This document shows positions 8,316 to 17,535 of a stretch of DNA of 64,000 nt, in pieces. How positions within the stretch are numbered: position 1 is the first letter of the stretch; each line of letters starts with the position of its first letter. Source of the stretch: Rhodobacteraceae bacterium UBA3069 (GTDB lineage: Bacteria > Pseudomonadota > Alphaproteobacteria > Rhodobacterales > Rhodobacteraceae); NCBI GenBank assembly GCA_002366795.1, contig DFBX01000096.1:1-64000 (forward strand), read 5' to 3'. The position numbers and the translations under genes are program-made. The notes beneath the pieces are model-generated. The model searched no databases, had not been told where the DNA came from, and saw nothing but the letters and a program-made list of their open reading frames with translations.

Positions 8316-11300
8316 ATGGCACTCAGTATCTCACGTGCGAGCATCAAGCGTCCGGTGGCGGCTTGGCTGGCCATCATCTTTTGCTTCGTCGGCGGCTATT
8401 GGGGGCTGAATACTGTGGGTCGCCTCGAAGACCCCAGCTTTACCCTCAAAACGGCGCTTGTCTTCGTGCCTTACCCGGGCGCCACGGCCGTGGAGGTTGA
8501 AGAGGAGGTCGCCGACGTCGTCGAAAACGCGCTGCAGCAGATGAAGCAACTTGATCGAGTGGAATCAAAGTCCATGCCGGGCATGGCTCAGATCACCGTC
8601 GAGATCGAGCAGACCTACGGTCCGAACGAGATCCCGCAGGTCTGGGATGAGATGCGCCGCCGCATCAGCGACGTGGAGGGGGACCTTCCCGCAGGGGCGC
8701 GCGCGCCCATCATCAACGACGATTTCGGCGACGTCTATGGCATGTTTTATGCGGTGACTACCGCAGGTTTGAACCCATCGGAACAGCGCGATCTGGCCAC
8801 GACTCTGCGGCTCGGGCTGGTCACTGTGGATGGCGTCGCCAAGGTCGAGGTTCAGGGTCTCGCCGAAGAGGTAATCAACATCTCGATCCCGTCGTCACGC
8901 CTGACAGAGCTGGGTCTTCCTCCGAACCAGATCCTGGGCGTTCTTGCCGACGAAAACCAGGTGTTCTCTAACGGTGAGATTACCGAGGGTCCCGCGAGGA
9001 TCGGCCTGTCGGTTCCACCGGGGTATGTCAGCCCGGAAGGGATCGGGGAACTTCGGCTCGGCGTAGCAGGAGAAGTTGGTCAGGTCGCGGTCTATGACAT
9101 CGCTAGAGTAACCCGCGATGAGGCCGAACAGCCCAGCCAGGTCATTCGGCAGAATGGAACCCCGGCCTTCACCCTCGGCGTATCGGCATTGACAAACCGG
9201 AACGTGGTAGAGGTCGGCGAGGCGGTCTCAGCCCGTCTGGAACGGCTCAAGGCAGAATTGCCGGACGGTGTCGAAATAATTCCGATCTACGAACAGCACG
9301 TCGTCGTAGACGAGGCCGTTTCGAGCTTTCTCGTCAGTCTCGGACAGTCGGTCGGCATTGTCGTTGCTGCTCTGATGCTGACCATGGGCTGGCGCGCGGG
9401 CCTGGTGGTGGGCGTGACTCTCGGGCTGACCGTTTTCTCGACGCTGTTCTTCATGTCGGTCTTCGGCATCGCGATGGAACGGATCAGTCTTGGCGCGCTG
9501 ATCATCGCCATGGGGATGCTTGTCGACAACGCCATCGTCATCACCGAGGGGATGGTTATCGGGATGGCGCGTGGAAAGACGGCGGAAGACGCCGCGGCCG
9601 AGACCGAAAGCGCCACGTCGATCCCCTTGCTTGGTGCGACAGTTATCGGAATCATGGCGTTTTCCGGAATCGGGTTGTCGCCTGACGCGACCGGCGAATT
9701 CCTATTCTCGCTTTTCGCGGTCATCGCGATCTCGCTGCTGATGAGCTGGGCGCTCGCCGTTTCCGTCACGCCCTATCTCGGCAAGCTGCTGCTTCGCGCG
9801 CCAAAAGAGACCTCGGACGATCCCTACAAAGGTGCGTTCTACGGGATCTACCGCGGGTTCCTTTGGCTGGCTCTGCGTACCCGGGTAGTGGTCGTTCTGA
9901 CAATCGTGGGAATTACCGTCTGGTCTGTGATGGCCTTCGGGCAGGTTAAGCAGGCCTTTTTCCCAGCGTCGAACACTCCGATCTTCTACGTCGAGGTCCA
10001 GATGCCACAGGGGACCGATATCAACGTCACGGACGATGAGATGAAGCGGCTGGAGCAAATGCTTCTGGCGGAGGACAACGTGACGGATGTGACAACGCTT
10101 GTGGGGCGTGGCGCGAGCCGCTTCATGCTGACCTATAATCCCGAGCAGGCGGATCCCAGTTACGGCCAGCTTATCGTCCGGGTTGCCGACGCCGAGGCAA
10201 TCCCGTCTATCGCGAGCCGGCTGAACCGAGATCTGCCTGCCGAATTCCCGCACGCTCTGATCCGCGTCGAACAGATCGTGTTCGGACCGCCTTCCGGTGC
10301 CGATGTGGCGGTTCGTTTTTCGGGGCCCGATCCGGTCATTCTGCGCCAGCTCGCAGATGATGCAACGCGGGTTTACGAGGATGCCGGTACGATCACCAAT
10401 CCGCGCACCGATTGGCGCCAGCGAGAGATCCTTGTCGAACCCATCGTCGATGAGTCACGTCTGCGTCTGGCCGGCGCAACGCGCGGAGCGATCGCGGACA
10501 CCATCCGCTACGGAACGTCCGGTTTGCGTGTCGGTGAGCTACGCGAGGACGACGAGGTGATCCCGATCCATCTCCGCCTCTCCGAGAGCGAACGCGACGG
10601 GGTTGACCGCCTTCGTGACCTGTCTGTGTGGTCCGATGGGGCCGGGTCCTATGTTTCAATGGCCAACCTCGTGGAACGTTTCGAAACACGCCTTGTCGAG
10701 GCGCTCATTCACAGGCGCGACCGCGAGCGGACCATCACCGCCCTTGGCGGTTCACGCAGCGACCTGACCGCGGACGAAGCCTTCCGAAGTGTCCGGGCCG
10801 ATATCGAGGCCATCCCGCTTCCCGAGGGTTATGTGATGGAATGGGGCGGCGAATTCGAAAGCGCCGGAGATGCGCAGGCAAGCCTCGGCAAGCAGCTTCC
10901 CCTGGGCTTCCTCGTGATGCTGACAATTTCGATTCTGATGTTCAACAAGGTCCGCCAACCGCTGATCCTTTGGCTCGTCGTCCCGATGTCCGTGACGGGC
11001 ATGGTCCTGGGGCTGCTGTTCACAGGGTTGCCCTTCACGTTCACGGCCCTGCTCGGCTTCCTGTCACTCTCGGGCATGCTGATGAAGAACGCCATCGTTC
11101 TGGTCGAAGAGATCGACCTGCAACGCGCGGAGGGTGTGCCCGATTACAAGGCGGTTATAAACGGATCGGTCAGCCGTTTGCGCCCTGTGGTGCTCGCAGC
11201 CGGTACGACGATCTTCGGGATGATACCGCTTCTGCCGGATGCCTTCTTTGCGTCGATGGCGGTGACGATCATGGGCGGTCTCGCATTCGCTTCGGTACTG

Positions 11301-11396
11301 ACGCTGGTCGCAGTTCCGGTGCTTTATGCGCTCTTGTTTCGGATCAAGCCTCCGAAGCAGAACATCGCTTCGGAGGGCGCAGCAGCGGTCGGCTGA
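8316..11396 (+). CDS. RND efflux permease (AcrB/HAE family)
   Basis: A 1026-residue inner-membrane proton/drug antiporter of normal family length. It has an N-terminal TM helix after MALSISRASIKRPV, a large periplasmic loop, a TM2-6 block with the proton-relay motif GMLVDNAIVITEGM, a second periplasmic loop, and a TM8-12 block with SGMLMKNAIVLVEEI. The proton-relay motif has a single Asp (VDN) where AcrB has two, as in many HAE-type relatives. It is co-transcribed with the adaptor. Part of its 3' end recurs as a deleted copy at 13788-14048. Substrate unknown. Confidence 0.93.
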   Translation: MALSISRASIKRPVAAWLAIIFCFVGGYWGLNTVGRLEDPSFTLKTALVFVPYPGATAVEVEEEVADVVENALQQMKQLDRVESKSMPGMAQITVEIEQTYGPNEIPQVWDEMRRRISDVEGDLPAGARAPIINDDFGDVYGMFYAVTTAGLNPSEQRDLATTLRLGLVTVDGVAKVEVQGLAEEVINISIPSSRLTELGLPPNQILGVLADENQVFSNGEITEGPARIGLSVPPGYVSPEGIGELRLGVAGEVGQVAVYDIARVTRDEAEQPSQVIRQNGTPAFTLGVSALTNRNVVEVGEAVSARLERLKAELPDGVEIIPIYEQHVVVDEAVSSFLVSLGQSVGIVVAALMLTMGWRAGLVVGVTLGLTVFSTLFFMSVFGIAMERISLGALIIAMGMLVDNAIVITEGMVIGMARGKTAEDAAAETESATSIPLLGATVIGIMAFSGIGLSPDATGEFLFSLFAVIAISLLMSWALAVSVTPYLGKLLLRAPKETSDDPYKGAFYGIYRGFLWLALRTRVVVVLTIVGITVWSVMAFGQVKQAFFPASNTPIFYVEVQMPQGTDINVTDDEMKRLEQMLLAEDNVTDVTTLVGRGASRFMLTYNPEQADPSYGQLIVRVADAEAIPSIASRLNRDLPAEFPHALIRVEQIVFGPPSGADVAVRFSGPDPVILRQLADDATRVYEDAGTITNPRTDWRQREILVEPIVDESRLRLAGATRGAIADTIRYGTSGLRVGELREDDEVIPIHLRLSESERDGVDRLRDLSVWSDGAGSYVSMANLVERFETRLVEALIHRRDRERTITALGGSRSDLTADEAFRSVRADIEAIPLPEGYVMEWGGEFESAGDAQASLGKQLPLGFLVMLTISILMFNKVRQPLILWLVVPMSVTGMVLGLLFTGLPFTFTALLGFLSLSGMLMKNAIVLVEEIDLQRAEGVPDYKAVINGSVSRLRPVVLAAGTTIFGMIPLLPDAFFASMAVTIMGGLAFASVLTLVAVPVLYALLFRIKPPKQNIASEGAAAVG

Positions 11397-11534
11397 CCCT
11401 ACAGATTATGGCGGGCGGGCATCGCCTCAAGCCGCAGAGCCTTCTATCGGCTCGGGATGGATAGCATTTCCGCCAGTGCGTCATAGGTGGTGACATCGCC
11501 AGTCGTTCGCGCAGACTTTTACCAGAGCCTTCGA

Positions 11535-11687
11535 TCAGTCCTTCGTTGTTGGGAATGGCAAAGGGGTCGAGGCCTTGGGGATACCGTCGACATCAACAAG
11601 ATCGACATAGCTGAACCCGTCGAACCCTCGCGACCAGACGGCGTGCTCGGCGGCATCCGTCAACGCAGTTCTGGCGTCGGCTGCCAT
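11535..11687 (-). pseudogene. TetR-family N-terminal remnant
   Basis: On the minus strand ATG 11687 opens a 50-codon frame reading MAADARTALTDAAEHAV, then SRGFDGFSYVDLVDVDGIPKAS, then FPTTKD and a stop. It matches a TetR helix-turn-helix including the FPTK turn. The ligand-binding domain is not recoverable in one frame, although ALVKVCAND and YDALAEML in other frames look like its continuation. The start lies 6 bp after the stop of the amine oxidase fragment, so the two were probably an operon before decay. Confidence 0.6.
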
Positions 11688-11693
11688 CAAATC

Positions 11694-12240
11694 TCAATCC
11701 CCATTTCGATTGAGAGCGAAATAAGCGCGTTCCGCCGCCTCAAGCGCTCCTTCGAGAAAGCCTCCGAACTTCGGTGCGACCTCGGTGCCGGCGAGGATCA
11801 ACGCATTGTCCCAAAGCCGGGACAGAAATTGCGGAAGACCGTAGTCGGGGTGCGCATGAACAGGCCGGTGATCAAGATCGGTTGCCGTGAACGGATCGAC
11901 CGCCCAGTCCTTGAGAAAAAGATGCTTGGGCTCGTATGCTTCGGGGCCAAACAGTCGGGACAATTGCATGCACAACTGCTGGCGAAGGGCGTGGGTATCG
12001 AGCCTGCTCGCGGACGGAACGCCAATAAATCCGAATATGGCGTAAGGCCCACCCTCGGCGGGGCTTGCATCGTGGCATTCCACCATCGGGCCGGACCTGC
12101 TCATCGCGTCTCCCGACAGGCCCGCTTCGCGCCAGAAAGGACGGTTGTAAACGGCAACGGCTTTTGCCTGTCCTGCCATCCAGGTCGGAATGTTCTCCAT
12201 CGCGGCCACGGCGTCACTCGGCAGCGCCGGGACATAGGAC
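11694..12240 (-). pseudogene. Flavin amine oxidase, C-terminal fragment
   Basis: About 180 residues matching the C-terminal half of a flavin-dependent amine oxidase: PTWMAGQAKAVAVYNRPFWR, SGPMVECHDASP, FLKDWAVDPFTATD, and the terminal FAD-contacting segment LILAGTEVAPKFGGFLEGAL. The N-terminal Rossmann domain is absent because the sequence switches at about 12240 to an unrelated gene on the opposite strand. Truncated by rearrangement, so non-functional. Confidence 0.75.
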
Positions 12241-12912
12241 ACCCACACGGCTTATGTGGTCGAGACAATCATGGACGAACTGGCGGAGGCGGCGGGTGCC
12301 GATCCGGTGGAATTCCGCCTGCGCTATCTCACCGCCCCCCGCGCGCGCGGCGTGCTGCAACTGGCGGCCGAAAAGGCCGGTGCGATACCGGACGGCCTGA
12401 CACGGGGCATCGCGGTTCACAAGAGCTTCGGCTCATACGTCACCCAGATTGCGGATGTTCGTATGCGTGAGGACGGCACAGTCAAGGTCGAGCGCGTAAC
12501 CTGTGGGGTCGATTGTGGTGTGCCGATCAACCCCTCGAACATCGAAGCGCAGATCGAGGGCGGCCTGGGCTACGGCCTCTCGGCCATCTTGCGCGAAGAG
12601 ATCACTCTGACCGAGGGTGAGGTAAACCAGTCGAACTTCTACGACTACACGCCCCTGCGGATCACCGATATGCCGCAGGTGGATGTCAATATCGTCCAAT
12701 CGACCGAGGCCCCAACCGGCATAGGCGAGCCGGGCACACCACCCATCGGTCCCGCCGTGGCCAATGCCGTACGCCGGGCTACCGGGAAGACCGTGCGCGA
12801 CCTGCCGTTTTCGCTTCACGGACTGGCCTGGCCCAACGCATGGTCCATTGACGCGCGCTGTCTTTTGGCGCGCCTCAACTCGTTTTCTGACTCTGACTTA
12901 CAAACCGAATGA
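12241..12912 (+). pseudogene. Molybdopterin-binding dehydrogenase subunit, C-terminal fragment
   Basis: A frame from about 12241 reads HTAYVVETIMDELAEAAGAD, CGVPINPSNIEAQIEGGLGY and TGIGEPGTPPIGPAVANAV. This is the C-terminal part of a xanthine dehydrogenase-family molybdenum subunit (isoquinoline 1-oxidoreductase-like), including the active-site GEPG glutamate. An in-frame stop at 12235 and the abrupt switch from amine oxidase sequence mark the breakpoint. Homology ends near 12840 and the frame then runs into unrelated DNA, so the natural stop is also lost. Confidence 0.75.
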
Positions 12913-13069
12913 TCGTCGTTCAGGCATGCGCAAGTGTTATAAAAATCCTGAACAACGGCGAGACTTCGTGCATGATGTACGCAATTGAATGCAATTGTAG
13001 TTCTGGTCAAGGGTGCTGTTGTTCCCACAAATTCTCTGCACGATTATGGAATTGCAAGGGAGAAACCTG

Positions 13070-13549
13070 ATGAAACGGCATATTGCGCCAGTGCCGACCT
13101 CGGGCAGGCAGATGAGCCTGATGGTCAAACCTAGCAAAGTGGAGGCAATGACCGATGTGGAGCGAGTGCGAGCGACAACCACACTTGCCCTGATTTTGAT
13201 ATATGCTGCAGGCCTCATCGTGGAAGAGTTTGACGGTTTCCAGCGTCGAACTGATCCACACGCCACTCCTCAAGCGCAAGGCAATCGTCTATTCGCCGTC
13301 GATGCGCACGGTGACTGGGCCCTCGGGATTGGGAAGCGCGGTCCGTTGATTCGGGCTGGTGTCAATAAAGCTGGTGCGCTCTTTAGTAAGCTCGTCTGCA
13401 ATCCGGGACGCGAGGTGCCCCAATGCCTGCGAACGGTGTCGGGGCCGGGCCTTGCTTCGATGGGCAACACGTCCTTCAGCAAGCCGGCCGTGATGCCGAG
13501 CGACACAAGTGAGGCCATTTCGTTTTCAGCCAAGGTGGTGTTGGCGTGA
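13070..13549 (+). pseudogene. Small mobile-element-type ORF fused into transposase debris
   Basis: ATG 13070 follows a good ribosome-binding site (AAGGGAGAAACCTG). The first ~55 codons (MKRHIAPVPTSGRQMSL, then DVERVRATTTLALILIYAAG) look like the short conserved ORFs of about 70 residues that accompany mobile loci in alphaproteobacteria; this is from memory and tentative. After about 13237 the frame is antisense to the ISKra4-like remnant, so only the 5' part is likely genuine. Function unknown. Confidence 0.3.
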
Positions 13550-13787
13550 CATGATTGGGCAGGCGGTCGCCAAGGAAGGTAGAAGGTTCGGGGCGGACCA
13601 GCCGCAGTGCCTTGCCGCGCAACCTTCGGTCGCAGCATGGGCAGCGGGTACTTTTTGCACAGAACGCTGCGCATTGAGCGGCGACCGTTTTCTGCTGGAT
13701 GGCCAGCAAAGTGGCCTTGCTATCAGCGATGTACAGCCCGATTTCATCAATTTTTTTGAGCACTTTTCGTGAAAACAATGATGTCTT
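13289..13787 (-). mobile_element. ISKra4-like transposase remnant, multiply frameshifted
   Basis: Three minus-strand frames join into the N-terminal half of an ISKra4-family transposase. The first (about 13787-13535) reads KVLKKIDEIGLYIADSKATL and a CxxC finger RCPCCDRRL. The second (about 13552-13425) reads MASLVSLGITAGLLKDVLP and DTVRRH. The third (about 13430-13289) reads LASRIADELTKERTSFID and LPNPEGPVTVRIDG, then stops. Order and spacing match the family, but the catalytic DDE region is missing. No terminal inverted repeats were recognised. Confidence 0.65.
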
Positions 13788-14048
13788 CAGGCAAGCCTCG
13801 GTAAGCAGCTTTCGCTGGGCTTCCTCGTGATGCTGACGATTTCGATTCTGATGTTCAACAAGGTCCGCCAGCCGCTGATCCTTTGGCTCGTCGTCCCGAT
13901 GTCCGTGACGGGCATGGGCGGTCTTGCATTTGCCTCGGTGCTTACGCTTGTCGCCGTTCCGGTGCTTTATGCGCTCTTGTTTCGGATCAAGCCTCTGAAG
14001 CCAGAGCAGGAGCGGAACAGTTCGCAATTCGAGATGGTCTCAGCTTGA
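13788..14048 (+). pseudogene. RND permease 3'-end fragment with internal deletion
   Basis: The sequence closely matches the 3' end of the intact RND permease gene, with scattered base differences. It covers the counterparts of 10875-11004 and 11270 onward, joined directly at a shared CATGG. The join removes 270 bp (90 codons) in frame and deletes four of the C-terminal TM helices. It begins where the ISKra4-like remnant ends. Divergence from the intact gene suggests it came from a second, related pump rather than a recent duplication. Confidence 0.8.
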
Positions 14049-14122
14049 CGCTGTGTGCCGGGACGAATCAATCCAGCTTCCTTATCTCATGTCTTGAGGT
14101 TTGCCTTCTACATCGCTAATAA

Positions 14123-14138
14123 TCTAACGTATGTTAGA
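14123..14138. promoter_or_regulatory. Island operator 1, upstream of CoA-transferase/ACAD operon
   Basis: A perfect palindrome TCTAACGTATGTTAGA lies 19 bp before the CaiB start. A possible promoter is TTGAGG (14094-14099), an 18-bp spacer, then AATAAT (14118-14123), which puts the operator over the transcription start. One of six related sites in the window. Confidence 0.75.
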
Positions 14139-14157
14139 ATGATGGCGAAGAGAGCGG

Positions 14158-15372
14158 ATGACTGGACCACTTGATCACCTGAAAATCATCGAACTTGGTC
14201 ATGTTATTGCCGGACCGCTTTCAACTGCCTTGCTTTCTGATTTCGGTGCAGAAGTCATCAAGGTTGAGGCGCCCAACCGAACGGATATGATGCGTGACCT
14301 CGGACCCAAGGCCGAGGACGGGGTTGGTGTTTGGTGGAAGACTCTGGGCCGCAATAAGAAAACTCTGGGCCTGGACTGGAAGTTGGACGAAGGCCGGGAC
14401 ATCCTGCACAGGTTGGTTGAAGGTGCCGACGTGCTTGTCGAAAATTTCCGGCCGGGCGTGCTTGAGCGTGCCGGTGTCGGGCCGGAAACCCTGCATGAGT
14501 GGAACCCGGATCTGATTATTCTGCGCGTGTCGGGCTACGGACAGAAAGGCCCGATGCGGGACGTGCCAGCCTTCGGGCGCGCGGCAGAAGCCATGAGCGG
14601 TCTGGCGCATCTGACCGGTTTCGCCGACGGACCGCCGATGCATCCTGGGTTTCCGGCCGCCGACAGCACGACAGGGCTGATGGGCGCCTTGGGCATCATG
14701 ATCGCGCTGCTTGCCCGCGAAAAGGGAACCGCGCGCGGTCAGGTCGTCGATCTTGCGGTGTTCGAGGCTCTGCTTCGGTTGATGGACTATCCCGTCCCCG
14801 CACTGACAGGCGCAAACCATTCGCCTCGGCGCAACGGGTTGCGCCAGCCGATGGATTTTGCGCCGGGGGGCATGTTCCGTACGTCCGATGGGGTGTGGCT
14901 GACCGTCTCCGCAGGCAGCGCGGAAACCGCGCAACGCCTGCTGCGGGCGGTCGGCGGAGATGCGCTGGCGGATGACCCGCGCTTCGCGACCCTTGCCGAG
15001 ATGTCGCAGCATATGGCCGTGGTCTTCGATGCCATCAATGATTTCGTCACGCAGCACACGGTTGAAGAAGTGGAGGCGGAATTCGCCCGCCATGACGCGG
15101 TTGCCTCGCGGGTGCTGAGCGTCGAGGAGATCACGACGAACGAGCAGATACGCCATCGCGGCGACATCGTATCGGTCGAGGGCGAGCAGACGAAAGTCAT
15201 CGGGCCGGTGCCGCATCTGAGTGCCACGCCGGGCGAACTTCGCTGGCTGGGGCGACCGCCTGGCGCGGACACTCGCAGCATTCTGCGCGATCTTGGTTTT
15301 GACGATGAACGGATCACGGCCCTTTGCGAGACGGGGCTTGTGAGTCTAGATAGCGGGGAGGGTACACCGTGA
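14158..15372 (+). CDS. CaiB/BaiF (class III) CoA-transferase
   Basis: A 404-residue class III CoA-transferase. The catalytic aspartate that forms the acyl anhydride is Asp169 (in FPAADSTTG), at the same number as in formyl-CoA transferase. N-terminal LKIIELGHVIAGPLSTALLS and VENFRPGVLERAGVG are family hallmarks. It probably moves CoA from a common donor to the pathway acid. First gene after operator 1, and its stop overlaps the GTG start of the next dehydrogenase gene (GTGA), so they are coupled. Confidence 0.88.
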   Translation: MTGPLDHLKIIELGHVIAGPLSTALLSDFGAEVIKVEAPNRTDMMRDLGPKAEDGVGVWWKTLGRNKKTLGLDWKLDEGRDILHRLVEGADVLVENFRPGVLERAGVGPETLHEWNPDLIILRVSGYGQKGPMRDVPAFGRAAEAMSGLAHLTGFADGPPMHPGFPAADSTTGLMGALGIMIALLAREKGTARGQVVDLAVFEALLRLMDYPVPALTGANHSPRRNGLRQPMDFAPGGMFRTSDGVWLTVSAGSAETAQRLLRAVGGDALADDPRFATLAEMSQHMAVVFDAINDFVTQHTVEEVEAEFARHDAVASRVLSVEEITTNEQIRHRGDIVSVEGEQTKVIGPVPHLSATPGELRWLGRPPGADTRSILRDLGFDDERITALCETGLVSLDSGEGTP

Positions 15373-16535
15373 CATTTCGAATGACGGATGAACAGAGGGA
15401 AATTCGGGACCAGATTCTGCGAATATGTTCGCAGTTCGACGATGATTACTGGTTGGAGCGGGATCGCATCGGTGGGTTTCCGCATGATTTGCACAGAGCG
15501 ATGGCCGACGGCGGATGGCTTGGAATCGCCATGCCGGAAACGGTCGGCGGTGCCGGTCTCGGGATCACCGAGGCAACCATCATGATGCAGGCGATCGCGG
15601 AGTCGGGGGCCGGTGCCAGCGGTGCTTCAGCGATCCACATGAACATATTTGGCCTCAACCCAGTCGTGAAATTCGGGACAGATGAGCAACGTAGCCGCAT
15701 GCTGTCTCCCCTGATCTCCGGTGATGAAAAGGCCTGTTTCGCCGTGACCGAGCCAACGACCGGCCTAGATACGACCAAATTAAAGACCATGGCGGTGCGG
15801 CAGGGTGACCGGTATGTCGTGCATGGCCAGAAAGTCTGGATTTCGACGGCGCAGGTTGCGCACAAGATGCTGCTTCTGGCAAGAACGACACCGCTTGAGG
15901 ATGTGACGGACCCGACCGAAGGATTGAGTCTGTTCTATACGGACCTCGACCGCAATTTCGTGGATGTGCGCGAGATCGAGAAGATGGGGCGAAAGGCGGT
16001 CGATTCGAATGAGGTCTTTATCGACGGTCTACCGATCCCGGTCGACGATCTGATCGGAGAAGAGGGCAAGGGCTTCCGGCAGATCCTGCACGGGCTGAAC
16101 CCCGAACGCATCCTTGTGGCCGGCGAATGCATCGGGATTGCGCGCAACGCTCTGACACGCGCAGCGCAATACGCCAGCGAGCGCGTGGTCTTTGGGCGGC
16201 CGATCGGTCAGAATCAGGGGGTTCAGCATCCGCTGGCCCAGGCCTGGGCACGGGTGGAGGCTGCCAATCTCATGGTGATGCATGCCGCCGCGCTTTACGA
16301 TTCGGGAGAGGCGTGCGGCGTAGAGGCGAACGCAGCCAAGCTTTTGGCAGCCGATGCCGCAGTCGAGGCGACCGAGGCGGCGCAGATTGCTTTTGGCGGA
16401 TTCGGATATGCCAAGGAATATCATGTCGAGCGACTGGTGAGAGAGGCGCTGCTGTTCCGAATCGTGCCGGTGACGCCGCAGATGCTTTTGTCGTTCATAG
16501 CTGAAAAAGCTCTTGGACTTCCAAAGTCTTACTAA
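15369..16535 (+). CDS. Acyl-CoA dehydrogenase lacking the canonical C-terminal Glu
   Basis: A 388-residue flavoprotein with the usual three-domain layout: VTEPTTGLDTTKLKT in the beta domain and GRPIGQNQGVQHPLAQ in the C-terminal domain. At the medium-chain catalytic-Glu region it reads FRIVPVTPQMLLSF instead of YEGT-like sequence. A Glu in LNPERILVAGE sits on helix G, where isovaleryl- and long-chain acyl-CoA dehydrogenases keep their base, so catalysis from there is my inference. Close in type to the enzyme at 55959-57122. Start is GTG 15369 (coupled) or ATG 15381. Confidence 0.88.
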   Translation: MTFRMTDEQREIRDQILRICSQFDDDYWLERDRIGGFPHDLHRAMADGGWLGIAMPETVGGAGLGITEATIMMQAIAESGAGASGASAIHMNIFGLNPVVKFGTDEQRSRMLSPLISGDEKACFAVTEPTTGLDTTKLKTMAVRQGDRYVVHGQKVWISTAQVAHKMLLLARTTPLEDVTDPTEGLSLFYTDLDRNFVDVREIEKMGRKAVDSNEVFIDGLPIPVDDLIGEEGKGFRQILHGLNPERILVAGECIGIARNALTRAAQYASERVVFGRPIGQNQGVQHPLAQAWARVEAANLMVMHAAALYDSGEACGVEANAAKLLAADAAVEATEAAQIAFGGFGYAKEYHVERLVREALLFRIVPVTPQMLLSFIAEKALGLPKSY

Positions 16536-16583
16536 GTGATGACGATGTGCCAAAAAATCAGGCATTGTTGCCTTGATTAAAAT

Positions 16584-16599
16584 TCTAACGCGCGTTAGA
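16584..16599. promoter_or_regulatory. Island operator 2 with promoter, upstream of SDR/ABC operon
   Basis: A perfect palindrome TCTAACGCGCGTTAGA lies inside a plausible promoter: TTGATT (16573-16578), a 17-bp spacer, then TAGATT (16596-16601). A protein bound here would block RNA polymerase. The downstream gene has a strong GGGAGGAGG Shine-Dalgarno. Confidence 0.8.
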
Positions 16600-16643
16600 T
16601 TAAGTGAATAACCCCGAATGGGGACACATAGGGAGGAGGCGTC

Positions 16644-17498
16644 ATGAGTAAGACGCAGTTCGGGTCTTCGCGAGAAGACTTGTCATCACGCTCAACCGTT
16701 TTTGCACGCGATCTGTTCGCAGCCAAAACCGTTGTTGTAACCGGCGCAGGCGGTGGTTTGGGTCTGGCGATTGCGGCCCTGTTCGCCAAGCTGGGCGCTA
16801 ACCTTGCTATCAATGGACGGAACGAGGAAAAACTGGCTTCGGCCAAGGAATTTCTCGAAGGCCTGGGTGCCAAAGTCTTTGCCATGCCCATGACCATCCG
16901 GGACCCCGAACAGGTCGAGAATTTCGTCAGTGGGGTAAATCAGGAATTCGGTTCCTTAGACGTTTTGGTGAACAATGCAGGCGGGCAGTTTCCACAGGCC
17001 GCTCTGGATTTTTCACCGAAGGGGTGGAACGCGGTCATAGACACCAACCTCAATGGCACATGGTGGATGATGCAATCCACTGCGCGCCACTGGGTTGAGA
17101 ATAAGCAACCGGGTTCAATCGTGAACATCGTGGCCGACATCTGGCGCGGTATGCCCGGTATCGCGCATACCTGTGCGGCCCGGGCAGGGGTGATTTACCT
17201 GTCCAAGTCGGTCGCCGTGGAGTGGGCGCCGCATGACATCCGCGTGAATTGCGTGGCGCCGGGCTGTTGCGAAAGCAACGGTTTTGGGAACTATCCCGAG
17301 GAGGGCGCGGCAACCTTTCAAGACTCCAATCCAATGCGGCACGCAGGCGACGAATGGGATGTCGCCGAAGGCGTTGTCTATATGGCGGCCAATTCCGGGA
17401 AATTCGTAACTGGTGAAGTTCTGAACATCGATGGCGGGCAGCAGTTGTGGGGGGATCCCTGGCCAACAGGGCGGCCGGATTATTTCCGGATATCCTGA
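16644..17498 (+). CDS. SDR of the enoyl-CoA reductase (DECR/PECR-like) type
   Basis: A 284-residue short-chain dehydrogenase with the NADP-loop VVVTGAGGGLGLAIA and the NNAG motif. Around the active site it reads HTCAARAGVIYLSKSVAVEW, which resembles peroxisomal trans-2-enoyl-CoA reductase and 2,4-dienoyl-CoA reductase rather than FabG. The classical YxxxK tyrosine position is Ile here, while the Lys is kept. The terminal NIDGGQQLWGDPWP also fits that branch. I infer reduction of an unsaturated acyl-CoA. First gene of a long operon running to EtfA at 29045. Confidence 0.82.
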   Translation: MSKTQFGSSREDLSSRSTVFARDLFAAKTVVVTGAGGGLGLAIAALFAKLGANLAINGRNEEKLASAKEFLEGLGAKVFAMPMTIRDPEQVENFVSGVNQEFGSLDVLVNNAGGQFPQAALDFSPKGWNAVIDTNLNGTWWMMQSTARHWVENKQPGSIVNIVADIWRGMPGIAHTCAARAGVIYLSKSVAVEWAPHDIRVNCVAPGCCESNGFGNYPEEGAATFQDSNPMRHAGDEWDVAEGVVYMAANSGKFVTGEVLNIDGGQQLWGDPWPTGRPDYFRIS

Positions 17499-17535
17499 CG
17501 CATGCTCCGAACCTTAGTGGGGACAAAGGATCTAG

